Shown here: one piece after another, positions 1 to 10,992 of the stretch
Numbering within the stretch: position 1 is the first letter of the stretch
Layout: each line of letters begins with the position of its first letter
Assembly: GCA_034359265.1 (NCBI GenBank)
Contig: CP136895.1
Span: forward strand, 48,502,001-48,566,000
Source of the DNA: Canna indica
Taxonomy: Eukaryota > Streptophyta > Magnoliopsida > Zingiberales > Cannaceae
DNA: 64,000 bases
Direction of reading: 5' to 3'
Position numbers and translations under genes: made by a program
Notes under the pieces: model-generated
What the model saw: the letters and a program-made list of their open reading frames with translations, nothing else
Told to the model about the DNA's origin: nothing
Database searches by the model: none

Positions 1-196
1 ATATTGTGGTTGATGTTTCGCAACCTTTTCTTACTATAAAAACATGTGGATTTCTTTAAACATTTTAATAAAGCTGCATCATGGTTTTCTTTTGTCTTCA
101 CGTGTTTACGGTTTCTTGTTAGTCAGCGTATGTAGTAGGCTTCAGGGTAGGACATAGACCCTGGCCGGTCACACGACCCTAAGTTGGGGTGTGACA
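1..196 (+). mobile_element. 3' end of a Tekay-type Ty3/gypsy LTR (RT-A family)
   Basis: The last ~60 bases share long identical words with the end of the LTR at 33304-35752, for example GTAGGCTTCAGGGTAGGACA and CCTGGCCGGTCACACGACCC. They finish in the LTR terminus TGTGACA. Upstream, similarity to 35560-35690 is weaker but collinear. The rest of the element lies left of the window, so this may be a solo LTR or the 3' LTR of a longer copy. It abuts CACTA-1 sequence directly, so it probably inserted into that transposon. Confidence 0.8.
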
Positions 197-289
197 TATA
201 TATATTACACATTAATCATCGATATCATTTGAACAATAATCGATTGAGTCATTTTCTTCTTCACTTGTCTCTTCATCTTCACAACTATT

Positions 290-862
290 CTAATCATCTT
301 CGTTCTCTGCGTCATATGGTTCAACATCAACACTTTCTTTAGACGAACCTTGTGCAACAACTAAAATTTCATGTTCAAGTGTTTGACCCACAACTTCAAC
401 TACAGGAGGATCATCCTCCTGATAAAAATTACCTAATACAAATCTTGTAGTATCATTATCCTCTGCCATTGGATCAATCCTCAATCGTGCCTTAGTCTTA
501 CACACTGCCCGCCATTCTGATCTATCTCTTCGTTTGCCTAGATATTTTGCGTAATATACTTGTTGTGCTTGTGATGCCAAAATAAAAGGCTCATTCGACG
601 CTAACTTTGATTTGAAATTAACATCAACAAGCTTATACTTTGGATGAATTTGACTCCCTCGAGATGATGTGTCAAACCAGTGACATTTGAATATCACTAT
701 TTTTTTGCACCCAACATATTGAAGCTCAAGTACTTCCTCAAGCAGTGCGTAGAAATCACAATCACAATCAATCCAAGTGGAGCCTTTGACACAAACATCG
801 GCATTCATTATCTTCTTTGTGGTTGAGTACTCCTTTGTATGAAATTTATATCCATTCACAAA
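290..862 (-). pseudogene. CACTA-1 transposase C-terminal part (DUF4216-like)
   Basis: A 189-codon open stretch carries the features of the DUF4216 segment that follows TNP2 in plant CACTA transposases. These include a YYAKYLG-type motif near residue 103, the CHWFD motif near residue 59, and an acidic C-terminus ending in NEDD. The beginning has NGYKFHT, which in full-length proteins is reached from the preceding DUF4218 region without a new start. The apparent ATG is therefore an internal methionine. The role of this domain is not established. It lies next to the LTR remnant at 1-196, so the original 3' end may be missing. Confidence 0.75.
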
Positions 863-924
863 GTATCCATTATAGCATAAGACTAGTCGTGACGGTCCAC
901 ATGCTAACTCGAGTAATTTATGAT

Positions 925-1645
925 CTATTTCTTGAATATGTTCACTCGGCCAAGTTTTGAACCAATTTGGAAATTCTGTGCTACGTTTATCTTGTAATCT
1001 TTCTCGGATATATTTAGTGTCTTTGTACGAACTTCAGTATCAAATTTTTGAATGAAAGGATCAACCTCGGGGCAATTCATTAGTACATATAATTGTGCAA
1101 GATGATACTCATCTTCAGTTAAATATCTCGGTGGACGTGAGCCCAAACCACGACTAGGAAAACAAAATATTGGTAGAAAACCTACAGCGTTCACATTTCC
1201 CCCATCATCATTTCGGGGAAGACGAGTCAACCTTGTGTGCACATTGGACTCGAAATAGAAAGAACAGAAAGTTGATATCTCCTGAATTATATAAGCTTCA
1301 GTTATTGAACCTTCCACCACAGCTGTATTTTTTATTTTCCTTTTTAACCTCTGCAAATACCTCTCGAATAAATACATCCACCGATACTGAACCGGACCAC
1401 CAACTCTTGCCTTATATGCTAAGTGAACCGGTAGATGCTCCATCGAATCAAAAAATACAGGTGGAAATATCTGCTCTAATTTGAAGAATTTCTACAATAT
1501 TTTTTTCTAGCTTTTCCATATCTTCGATATGGAGGGCATTGGCGCAGATATCTCTAAAGAACAAACTAAGCTTGGTTAATAGACCCCAAATTTTGTCTGG
1601 TAAAATATCGCGGAATACAATAGGGAGTAATCTCTGCATGAACAC
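925..1645 (-). pseudogene. CACTA-1 transposase middle part (DUF4218-like)
   Basis: Two adjacent frames together give a DUF4218-type segment. The first (1645-1448) has QRLLPIVFRDILP and LSLFFRDICA. The second (1443-925) has MEHLPVHLAYKARVGGPVQY, RWMYLFERYL and EAYIIQEISTF, which are characteristic of TNP2 proteins. A frame change occurs around 1445 and the second frame runs into unrelated residues near its end, so the gene is broken. It belongs to the same minus-strand transposase as the flanking segments. Confidence 0.85.
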
Positions 1646-1699
1646 ATGTCAGTCATGACTTTTCATTCCTAATATTTTACCTTCGTTTACATTGATGCA

Positions 1700-2979
1700 T
1701 CGAGCTAAGTTAGATGCATAGCCATCTGGTAATTTGAGATCTTTTATCCACTAGCAAACATCTTTTTGTGTTGCTTACTGAGGCATAAGAGGCTTTCGGT
1801 TTCACTTGTTTGCCATTCACCTCCCGTAGATCTAAATCTGGACGTTTGCAATATACTTTTAAGTCAATTCTTGCATTCACATTATCTTTTGTTTTTCCTA
1901 CAAAATCCATCATTGTATTAAAAATATTCTCAAACACATTATTTTCAATGTGCATCACATCCAAATTGTGCCGAACTAGTAATGAGCTCTAGTAAGGCAC
2001 TTCCCAGAATATACTTTTTTTGACCCAATTGTGTCTTTCTCCGAAACCACTAATTCTGTCAACCTCTCCGAATGTGATATCCGGTAACACAGAAACCCGA
2101 GCTAACATTTGATTACCAGACAAACACGGAGGTGGTCCGTCTTTTTCCACTTTGCCCTTGATGAATTTATCTCTATTTCTCTGGTATGGATGATCAAGTG
2201 GCAAAAATTGACGATGACAGTCAAAGTATGAAATCTTTCGTCCATGCCGAAGACTGAATGCTTTTGTTCATTCCATACAATACGGACAACCAAGCCTCGT
2301 GTGTGTGCTCCAACCAGACAACATAGCATATGCCGGGAAGTCACTAATTGTTCACAACAATGCGGCCCTTAAGTTGTAATTCCTTTTTTGATGAATATCA
2401 TAAGTGATGACTCCGTCGTCCCATAAGTTCTTTAAATAGTCAATTAACGATCGAAGGAACACATCCAGTTCTTTCCTTGGTTCCCTTGGTCCTAGGATTA
2501 CCATACTCAAAAATATGAAATCATCTTTCATGCGCATCGATGGCAGCAAATTATAGACTGTGAGGAGCACCGGCCAAACAGAATATGAAGTGAATGATTG
2601 ATCGAATGGATTAAACCCATCAGTACATAACCCTAGTCTGACATTTCTAGGATCACTTGCAAATGATGGATAACATCGATCAAGATGTTTCCATGCTTCA
2701 CTGTCAGACGGGTGAGTCATAACATTCGGATCATGACTCTTAGCATGCCATATCATATGTTGGGCTATTTTTTCAGACATGAACAACCGCTTCAATTTGG
2801 GAATTATCGAAAAATACTGAAGAACCTTAAACAATATATCTTTCTGCCTACTTGAAGATTTCTCTTTGTACCGTGGATGTTCACATGTTGGACACTAGGT
2901 CAAGTCTGCTTATTCACGGTAATAGAGAATGCAGTTGTTCTGACATGCATGAATTTTTTGATACCCTAGACCAAGTCTC
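1700..2979 (-). pseudogene. CACTA-1 TNP2 transposase core
   Basis: Reading from 2979 down, the frame opens with GLGYQKIHAC and CPTCEHPRYKE, then DILFKVLQYFSIIPKLKRLF, LCTDGFNPFD, SVWPVLLTVYNLLP, ILGPREPRKELDVF, the cysteine pair in LGCPYC, and DVMHIENNVFENI. This is the order found in TNP2 (Transposase_21), which binds element ends and carries out cut-and-paste transposition in the nucleus. At least three frame changes and several stops (for example two in the first 40 codons) break it. The 5' part of the gene lies on the far side of the nested LTR element at 10992-11560. Confidence 0.9.
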
Positions 2980-3334
2980 TATTGGCTTTAGGTTTTCAAC
3001 CTTAGCCTTAATCTCGGTTTTGATGGTTTTGATGATAACAAATATGAGACTAATAATTTCATTGAGAATATCTTTCAGGTTCCATATCAACTAGCGTTCG
3101 ATGTCCTAGATCGAAAATATCGAAAGAAATCAGAAATCGGAAGGACATTGATCGTCACGTTCGGGTTCGTCGCGGAAGTTTATCAAAGATCGATGAGTGC
3201 ACCAAAGTCGCTTGGATGAGTCCAAAAGATCAAGTCAAAGGTTGTCCAAGATGATGCTCATTGAAAGCCGGAACCCAGAAACCAAGCGCGAAAGAAATAG
3301 GCTGGAAAAACAATCTCAGCCTATGTTCGGTCGA

Positions 3335-3650
3335 CCAGGCGGTCGACCAAATAGGGTAAGAAAGAAAGGCCCAGCCATTTCAGTCAACCGATCGATCAAC
3401 CGAACACTGCCAAAAAATGGCAGTGGGTACTTCGATCGATCAGTCGGTCGACTAACAGTGGCTGGTTTGGGGCAGTAGGCTTGGCGGTCGACTGGTCGGG
3501 CGACCGACCTGTTGAAAGCTGAAGATGCGAGATCCCATTGGTCGACCGAAGGTCGGGGATGAATAGTCACGTCTGGGTGGTCAACCCATCGGTCGATCGA
3601 CCACAGACAGAAAAGAAGCGATCAAAAGATCGGTCGACCGACCATTCGAT
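3335..3650. repeat. Cluster of GGTCGACC-type palindromes in LTR U3
   Basis: Within about 300 bp upstream of the TATA box there are many close variants of GGTCGACC, GGTCGATCGACC and CGGTCGACCGACC on both strands. The same kind of cluster occurs at 9920-10250, 52590-52750, 57095-57200, 60120-60190, 60610-60740 and 62680-63020, always inside LTRs of this family. Clusters of palindromes in U3 are known from Sirevirus LTRs. The function here is not known. Confidence 0.8.
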
Positions 3651-3706
3651 CGGCGGCCTGTAATGAATAGTTTTCTATCCGTTGATCAGCCGTTTCTTCA
3701 CAAGGG

Positions 3707-3714
3707 TATAAATA
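3707..3714 (+). promoter_or_regulatory. LTR TATA box
   Basis: TATAAATA lies about 60 bp downstream of the palindrome cluster. It has an exact counterpart at 10305-10312 in the 3' LTR and related ones in the solo LTRs of this family (57267 on the plus strand; the minus-strand copy near 60068). The position fits a Pol II promoter for the element transcript. Confidence 0.65.
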
Positions 3715-4501
3715 CACCCTCGTATACTTCATTTGACCTTCTTCTCTCATTCTTACAGAAATTTTTAAGCATCCAACAGAGCGATAAGAGCATTCCAAAA
3801 GATTGATTGAAGCGCGCCCTGTTCTTCATCGAGTTCTTCTTCAAGCGTCGTCTGCTTCCTCAACTCGGGATTTAATTCAAGCTCAACGGCTTGGCCGATT
3901 TGAGGGTTTTAAGGCTTGGAAAAGAGTAGATAATTTTGTTTTACTTAAAGCTCTTTTCCCTTGTAATTTTAACTGTTATTTGAAACTATTTTTTGATTTG
4001 GTTTTGTGTGAACACCTAGGCTGTTAGGTCTTGTTGTATACAAGTGGTTACCTGGTGTTAGGTGTAAAACCACTTTTGTAAAATGTAGTTGTTACTAGGA
4101 TTAGTTTAGTTGTCCCTTAGGGTTGAGGTGGAAGAGGACTCTCGATAAGAAGGCGGTGACTTCCGGGTGTGGAAGTGTCATAGGTCGAGAGTGTATCTCT
4201 TCGGTGAAAAGTCCTCTGTGTAAGGGAAACGTAAATTAATCTAGTAAAACTAGTTTGGAAATTATAAGCGTGGTGCTTAGGTAGTGGAGTAGGCATTGGG
4301 GCCAAACCACTATAAATCTTGTGTTTGCATTGATTTCTTATTTGCTTTAATTGCTTAATCATTTATTGCTTCCGCATATAAAATTATCGAACTGCAAATT
4401 GCCTAACTAATCAAGTAAATGATTAAAATCTGAATTTAGGCTAATTGAATTAGTAAACATACTATTCACCCCCCCTCTAGTGTCGCCATTTCGCACAACA
4501 A

Positions 4502-4514
4502 TTGGTATTAGAGC
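4502..4514 (+). other. Primer-binding site (initiator tRNA-Met type)
   Basis: TTGGTATTAGAGC starts one base after the 5' LTR. It matches the usual plant TGGTATCAGAGC site for initiator tRNA-Met except for one C to T change. It would prime minus-strand DNA synthesis. Confidence 0.8.
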
Positions 4515-4567
4515 GGGTCGTAGATTATGATTTTACCATCCTTTCTACAATTCGTCTCGATCTAAAA

Positions 4568-5979
4568 ATGGCTCTAGAGAGTGTAGCGTCTTCACCCCCT
4601 AGGTTCGATGAATCAAACATTGGTCTATGAAAATCTAGGTGTACACATTTCTAAAGACTCAAGATTTAGGTGTATTCAACATGGTAAAGATAAAATATGT
4701 AGAACCTAAGGAAAAAATGGATGCATGGACACAAGAACAAATTAATAGGTTTGAACTAAATGCTAAGGCAACAAATTGCTTATATTGTTCCTTAGAAAAT
4801 AACATCTTTGAAAAAGTCATGCATTGCACTTCGGCTTTCGATATTTGGGCAACTCTAAACATGCTATATGATTATGCCAAGACTGAAGAGATTACTACTT
4901 TTGATGAAGGTGGTGATGACAATGGTCACTCACCTACTACTAATCTCAATTTTGATGCCCATAGTGCTTCCCTTCAAAGAAGCAAATCTAAAAGCCGGAA
5001 GAGAAAGGTAATTTGCTACTTGTGCCAAGAGAAAGGGCATATAAGGAAGAATTGCCCTTCCATGAAGAACAAGGTAAAGAGGAGGTCAAATGCTTCCACA
5101 TCATCCTACTCAAGTGAAGCATCCTCTCTTCATGACTATGAAGCCATCTCAAAAGAATGCCTCATGAATGATAACAATGAGGTACAATCTTCCACCTCTA
5201 GTCACGTTAAAAATCTTGATAGTGATAGTGATGATAATAGCTCCAATTCTTTATGAATGTCTTATGATGAGCTATTAGAAGAATCTAAGAAGATGTATGC
5301 CATGCTCGTGAAATCAAATAAGGAAAATAGAAAAATCAAGAAAGAAAACTTGAAGCTTGTCAATCATGTGCATGAGTTGAAGAGTGAAAATGAAAAATTG
5401 AAAACTAGCATGATTGATCCATGCCATGATACATTAACTCTAGAAGTTAATGATTTGAAACATAAAAATGAAACTTTAAAAAATGAAAATAGCATGTTAA
5501 AAATTCAAATGCATGCTATTCAAAGATCAATGAATGATGTGAAAAGTGAAGTTATCTTATTGAATAAGAAAGTAAATGAATTCAAAAATACTTCATCTAC
5601 TAAGAACACTAGAATAAAAAATACCTATGTAAAGAATGCTAATGTTCATAATCATTCTCATGTTAGGCACTCCACATTTAAACCTCATGTTCAAAATAAG
5701 AATGTTTCATTTAAGAATGCTCATACTCATCATGTCTCACATGTCAAGCATTCAAATGATAGATCTAATGTCCATAACATAAATAAAAAGAAATTCAATG
5801 GACATTATTTTTGTTGTGGTATTTTTGGCCATGCTATTTTTGATTGTGCATGTAAGAAAAATCCAAGTGCAGTTAAGACACTTTGGATTCCTAGGCCAAC
5901 TCACCCCCAAGTACCCAAAGCTATTTGGATACCAAAGATTTCATCTTCTTTTGTAGGGGGAGCTACCACACAAGAATGA
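4568..5979 (+). pseudogene. Gag of the Sirevirus-like element, with zinc knuckles and coiled coil
   Basis: The product would package element RNA in a cytoplasmic particle. The frame opens with MALESVASSPPRFDESN, then a TGA at 4627-4629 and a one-base shift near 4638. Next comes the UBN2/retrotransposon Gag region (YTFLKTQDLGVFNMV, EKMDAWTQEQINRFELNAKA, FDIWATL). A CX2CX4HX4C zinc knuckle is encoded near 5020 (CYLCQEKGHIRKNC). An in-frame TGA at 5254 separates a C-terminal part with a long charged coiled coil (about residues 5-110 of that part). This ends in a second knuckle near 5810 whose first Cys is Tyr. The frame stops at 5979 right where a protease would normally start. Three lesions mean it is not translatable as one protein. 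Confidence 0.8.
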
Positions 5980-8900
5980 ATGAGAAGTGGTGTATTGGAG
6001 TCAACCATGGACTTGAATGATGAATCCCTCCTTGGTTGCGATTTCAAGCTACCTTGATGCCTTAGGTAAAGTTGGCATCAAAACTATTTCGGTATCATCT
6101 CCTATATCCCTTTGCTTTATCTAAGTTAGAGTTATGATACATGCTTAAAATTGATTGATTTTCCTCGCTCTTAATATACTTCAAAAACATTTTTGATTTT
6201 TGATTTTCCGGTCTCCTCGGAGACTTAAGTGACCTGTAATGGGCCTAAGCGACCTTGCGGTTCTAAATCGTAGGCTTTTTGTGGCTTTCGGTTTTCAACC
6301 AATAGGAAGGGTGGGAAATCTTATGTTTCAAAATTTTATATTTTGAGATCTCTTGATTCATTTTGTTATCATGAATAATTTCTTTGAAAATGAATCCATG
6401 CTATTTAGTGAAGTTGAAGTTGATAAATGATACTTGGTTTTTCTCTTCACTATTTAGTTTGATAGCTTGCATGTAGATTTGATTTGATTTTCTATTTATA
6501 AAGTATACTTGCAAGTTATGATAAAATGGAAGGCTAATTAGAATGAAAAAATTAGTTTGGCTAAATTTCATGAATAGGGTATAACTTTGATAAATTCAAA
6601 ATCTTAGTGTTATACCTCAATGTTTAAGCTTAAACTATGTCTCTATACTCATGATTAGATTTGCATGTTAACATACTTAAATTCTCATGAGTAGGTAGAA
6701 TATTAGCACTTAGGTAAATTTCATCAAATGAAACTTGCTCTAAGTAAATATCTATTATTAGAGACCTTCTTGTAAGTCCAAACTAGTTTAACATAGCAGG
6801 TAGAGATCTTATTTCTCAAATAGTTCACATCTTAAGATCTCTTAGATTCATTTAGATATCATGAAAACTCATTTAAAATGAATCTTTACTATCTAGCATA
6901 GGTTAATGTTTAAAAATGAAACTTTGTATTGAACCTTTGCTATTTAGTATGTTAGCTTGCTAGTAGTCTTAATTTCATTGTCTTCTAATGAAGTCTACTT
7001 GCAAGTTGTGAATGTAATTGGTAAGCTATGCTATCTAGAAGAAAATGAAAAAAGAAATGAAAAGTTGGGCAAATTTTCAAGAAAAAAGTATGAATTTAAT
7101 TTTTGCAAAAATCTTAGTAAAATAATTGAATCTTCATGCTTAAATGATTTCTCTATGCTCATGATTGATTATGCATGATAAATATTTGGATCTTCATGAG
7201 TAAGAAATTTCTTGTTAACTTAGCTCAATTTCATGATATCTTGATTGAATGAAACTTGAACTAGGTTAAAATTCTTCTTTAGAGACTTCACGTTAAGTTA
7301 AACTTGAAATGAAATGAAATTTCTAAAAATAAGGTATGAATTTAACTTTATAAAATCTTAGTATGATGATTGAATATTAATGCCTTAATGATGTCTCTAT
7401 ATACTCATGATTGATTTTGCATGATAAATGTTTGAATTTCCATGAGTAAGAAAATTTTGAATAAGTACTTAGGCAATTTCATGATGTCTTGATTGAATGA
7501 AATTTGCTCTAGGTTAAAACTCATATTAGAGACCTCATTTTGAGTAAACATCAAACAAACATGTTTAGACACACATGATATGACTCTAGGTGTTCAATCT
7601 TGAAAATTCATGTGTAGATGAAAATGTGATAACTAGATCACATTAGTGGACTTAAGCTTAAAAGGTTTGACCCAAGTCAACAAATTGACTTGGACACTTG
7701 ATTTTAAGTCCAAAACTTCATAAACATGTTTAGGAATAGGCATAACATGCTTCCAAGCATTTAGAGTGAAAAATTCATATGGATATGGATAAAATGACAT
7801 AGAGGTTAATTCATGTTTATCTCTCTTTGAACTATGTTGACCCAAGTCAACAAGTTGATTTAAAGGTCTCATTTTCAATCTATATTGATGGAACATGTTT
7901 AGATTTACTCATGTTAGGTATCCATAGGTTTAAATTTAAAAAATCATGAGTAAATGTTAAGATTGAAACTTAACAAGTTTCATAAAAACTAGTTTAGTTT
8001 TGAATGAAACCATGCTAGGTTGATATCTTGACTTACGGATATAATTTTTATCTCAAACTTGACATACACTCTTTACATGACCATTATGTGGTGTCATAAA
8101 AGTTTGATTGAAAACTAAGCATTCTTTGAAAATAACTGAAAAATTACAAAAATTATCATTTGTTCAACAATTGGTATCACCAATTTCAGTTATTTCTAGA
8201 AAAACATAGAAAAATTCTTTTTAGATGATTCTTGAAACTACACATTCACTGAAAAATCTAGTTTTATCAGTAAAAATTTCATAACATTTCATCAAGAATC
8301 TGATTTATAATGGAATTTTGAAGTTGGATTTCAATCTTTCTGATACTTTGATTTTTCTTCGAAAACTTAATATAGAAACTCATGTACACCATTTGGATTC
8401 CATTTCTAATATCATTCATATAATTTCTTGAGTAAAATCATTCCTAGAAATGATTTTGAATTCTTGAATGATAGCTAGAAATATCTAATGTTTTTCATTA
8501 AATTCAATATAGGATGAAAAATGATCTTTGAAAATTCTTTTGAGATTAAACTTTATTCATGGATGTCAAATGACCATTCAATAATATGTATCAAAAAATT
8601 TCGTCCAAACAAATTGGTATAAAAAATATTTGTCAAAAATATGACTTTGTATAAATTTAAAAGTTTGATTTTTGAAAACTTTAAGTATAGGTTGAATTAA
8701 GTCAATAAAGTAACTTAAAAACTTCATGTTATGCCCAAACTTAATTCATAGATGCCTAAATTTGATGTCTAAATAGATGCCCAAACTTCATTATCTCATG
8801 TTTGATGTCTAGATGCCTAAATTTGAGAAAACATGAGTAGATAGCAAAATTGAGACTTAGCATTTTCATAGTTTTCATGCTTATTTCAAATGAAAACATG

Positions 8901-9250
8901 CTAAGTTAATATTTGGATTAAATAACATTAGTTTCATTTCAAACTTGATATACATGAGTTAAATAATCATATCTTGGTATATTGAAAGTTTGAATGAAAT
9001 CTAAAAATGTCATGAAAAAGATATGAATACATTCCTACTTGAGTGCATACATGATTGAGTGTTAAAATTGTATCTATCATTCTTTTATCATGTATGTCTT
9101 TGTTTCATATCAAATTACTTGTTTTTCATCCCTTTGGTTGAGATTTTCATGTTTCATGAAAAATCTTTAGAGTCTCAACTTCATGACAAAGATACTTGTC
9201 TTTCATCCCTTTGAATTGATAGACCATTCTTGCCCTTTTTGATTGGTGTC
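5980..9250. repeat. AT-rich tandem-repeat spacer replacing pol
   Basis: No polymerase domain is encoded on either strand. About 6340-6790, 6830-7310 and 7310-7560 are diverged tandem copies, roughly 480 bp for the full ones. They share the words ACTTGCAAGTT, TCTCTATRCTCATGATT, CATGAGTA and TTAGAGACCT in the same order. Later parts have shorter echoes, such as TTGACCCAAGTCAACAA near 7669 and again near 7837. The first bases after the Gag stop can be read as a short relic of the protease start (NEKWC), suggesting that pol was deleted. The open frames present are short and AT-biased and look like chance. Confidence 0.7.
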
Positions 9251-9566
9251 AAAAGGGGGAGAAATGTGTAGTCAAAAGGGGGAGAAATGTGTAGTTAAAA
9301 TAAGGAGAAAAATATAGATAAATAGGGAGGAAAATATAGGTAATCCATGCATATAGATAGGGGGAGTTTATCTCATAGATATGCATGTTGATAGGGGGAG
9401 AAATCCCTTAGTTGATATCCTATATGAAAATCCATGTATATAGATAGGGGGAGTTTATCTTATAGATATGCATGTTGATAGGGGGAGAAATCCCTTAGTT
9501 GATATCCTATATACTTTAATGATATATTTTCTTATGGATGTTTGTCATCATCAAAAAGGGGGAGAT
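9251..9566 (+). other. Cluster of seven polypurine motifs next to the 3' LTR
   Basis: GGGGGAG occurs seven times, two of them inside an ~88-bp tandem duplication (from about 9341). The last, AAAAAGGGGGAGAT, directly abuts the 3' LTR and is the probable plus-strand primer. The others follow the same A-rich or TGATA/AGATA context. Multiple PPTs at this place are a known Sirevirus trait. Confidence 0.8.
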
Positions 9567-10987
9567 TGTTGGCTTTAGGTTTTCAACCTTAGCCTTAGTA
9601 TCGGTTTTGATGGTTTTGATGATAACAAACATGGGACTAATAATTTCATTGAGAATATCTTTCAGGTTCCATATCAACAAGCGTTTGATGTCCTAGATCG
9701 AAAATATCGAAAGAAATCAAAAATCGGAAGGACATTGATCGTTGCGCTCGGGTTCGTCAAGGAAGTTTATCAAAGATCGACGAGTGCACCAAAGTCGCTT
9801 GGATGAGTCCAAAAAATCAAGTCAAAAGCTCTTCAAGATGATGCTCGTTGAAAGCCGGAACCCGGAAACCAAGCGCAGAAGAAATAGGCTGAAAAAATAA
9901 TCTTAGCCTATGTTCGGTTGACCAGGCCGTCGACCGAATAGGGTAAGAAAGAAAGGCCCAGCCATTTCGGTCGACCGATCAGTCGACCGAACACTGCCAA
10001 AAAATGACAGTGGGCACTTCGGTTGATCAGTCGGTCGACCGACAATGGTTAGTTTTGGGAAGTAGGCTTGGCGTCGACTGGTCGGTCGACCAACCTGCTG
10101 AAAGCTGAAGATGCGAGATCCCGTCAGTCGACCGAAGGTCGGGGATGAATAGTCGCGTCTGGGCAGTCGACCCATCGGCCGACCGACCACAGATAGAAAA
10201 GAAGCGATCGAAAGATTGATCGACCAGTCGATTGAAACACCATTCGACCGACGGCCTATAACTGATAGTTTTTTATCCGTTGAACAGCTATTTCTTCACG
10301 AGGGTATAAATACACATCGAGTTCTTCTTCAAGCGCCGTCTGCTTCCTCAACTCGAAATTTAATTCAAGCTCAACGACTTGGCCGAGTTGAAGGTTTTAA
10401 GGCTTCGAAAAGGGTAGATAATTTTGTTTTACTTAAAGCTCTTTTCCCTTGTAATTTTAACTGTTATTTGAAATTGTTTTTTGATTTGGGTTTGTGTGAA
10501 GACCTAGGCTGTTAGGTCTTGTTGTGTACAAGTGGTTACCTGGTGTTAGGTGTAAAACCACTTTTGTAAAACGTAGTTGTTACTAGGATTAGTTTAGTTG
10601 TCCCTTAGGGTTGAGGTGGAAGAGAACTCTCGATAAGAAGGCGATGACTTCCGGGTGTGGAAGTGCCTTAGATCGAGAGTGCGATTCTTCGTTGAAAAGT
10701 CCTCTGTGCAAGGAAAACGTAAATTAATTTAGTAAAACTAGTTTGGAAATTCTAAGCGGGGTGCTTAGGTAGTGGACTAGGCATTAGGGCCGAACCATTA
10801 TAATCTTGTGTTTGCATTGATTTCTTATTTGCTTTAATTGCTAAATCATTTATTGCTTCCGCATATAAAATCATCGAACTGCAAATTGCCTAACTAATCA
10901 AGTAAACGATTAAAATATGAATTTAGGCTAATCGAATTAAAAAACACACTATTCACCCCCCCTATAGTGTCGCCATTTCGCACAATA
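9567..10987 (+). repeat. 3' LTR of the gag-only Sirevirus-like element
   Basis: It starts TGTTGGCTTTAGG and ends CGCACAATA, where the 5' LTR has CGCACAACA. It is collinear with the 5' LTR but lacks about 120 bp after TATAAATACAC. Small substitutions are spread along its length, so the insertion is not recent. Confidence 0.9.
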
Positions 10988-10992
10988 GTCTC

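Larger units (their letters stand above)
2980..4500 (+). repeat. 5' LTR of the gag-only Sirevirus-like element
   Basis: It begins TATTGGC where the 3' LTR has TGTTGGC, and ends CGCACAACA. It contains the motif TTTTGATGATAACAAA near the start, a block of GGTCGACC palindromes, a TATAAATA box, and the conserved downstream segment with CTTAGGGTTGAGGTGGAAGA. It is about 100 bp longer than the 3' LTR, mostly because the 3' copy lacks about 120 bp just downstream of its TATA box. Confidence 0.9.
2980..10987 (+). mobile_element. Gag-only Sirevirus-like (Ty1/copia) LTR retrotransposon, non-autonomous
   Basis: Two LTRs of about 1.5 and 1.4 kb flank a primer-binding site, a Gag reading frame, about 3.3 kb of AT-rich repetitive spacer and a cluster of GGGGGAG polypurine motifs. 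A perfect GTCTC duplication borders it (2975-2979 and 10988-10992). No reverse transcriptase, integrase or RNase H can be found. The PPT context (AAAAAGGGGGAGATTGTTGG), the multiple PPTs, palindromes upstream of the LTR TATA box and a two-knuckle Gag with coiled coil resemble Sireviruses. The layout (LTR, gag, no pol) fits elements called TR-GAG, which would depend on enzymes supplied by a relative. Both outer LTR termini carry a transition (TA for TG, TA for CA). Confidence 0.85.

Noticed and set aside
4117..4362. Antisense frame in the 5' LTR
   Set aside because: Chance frame opposite a conserved LTR segment. The same segment in other LTRs does not keep it open.
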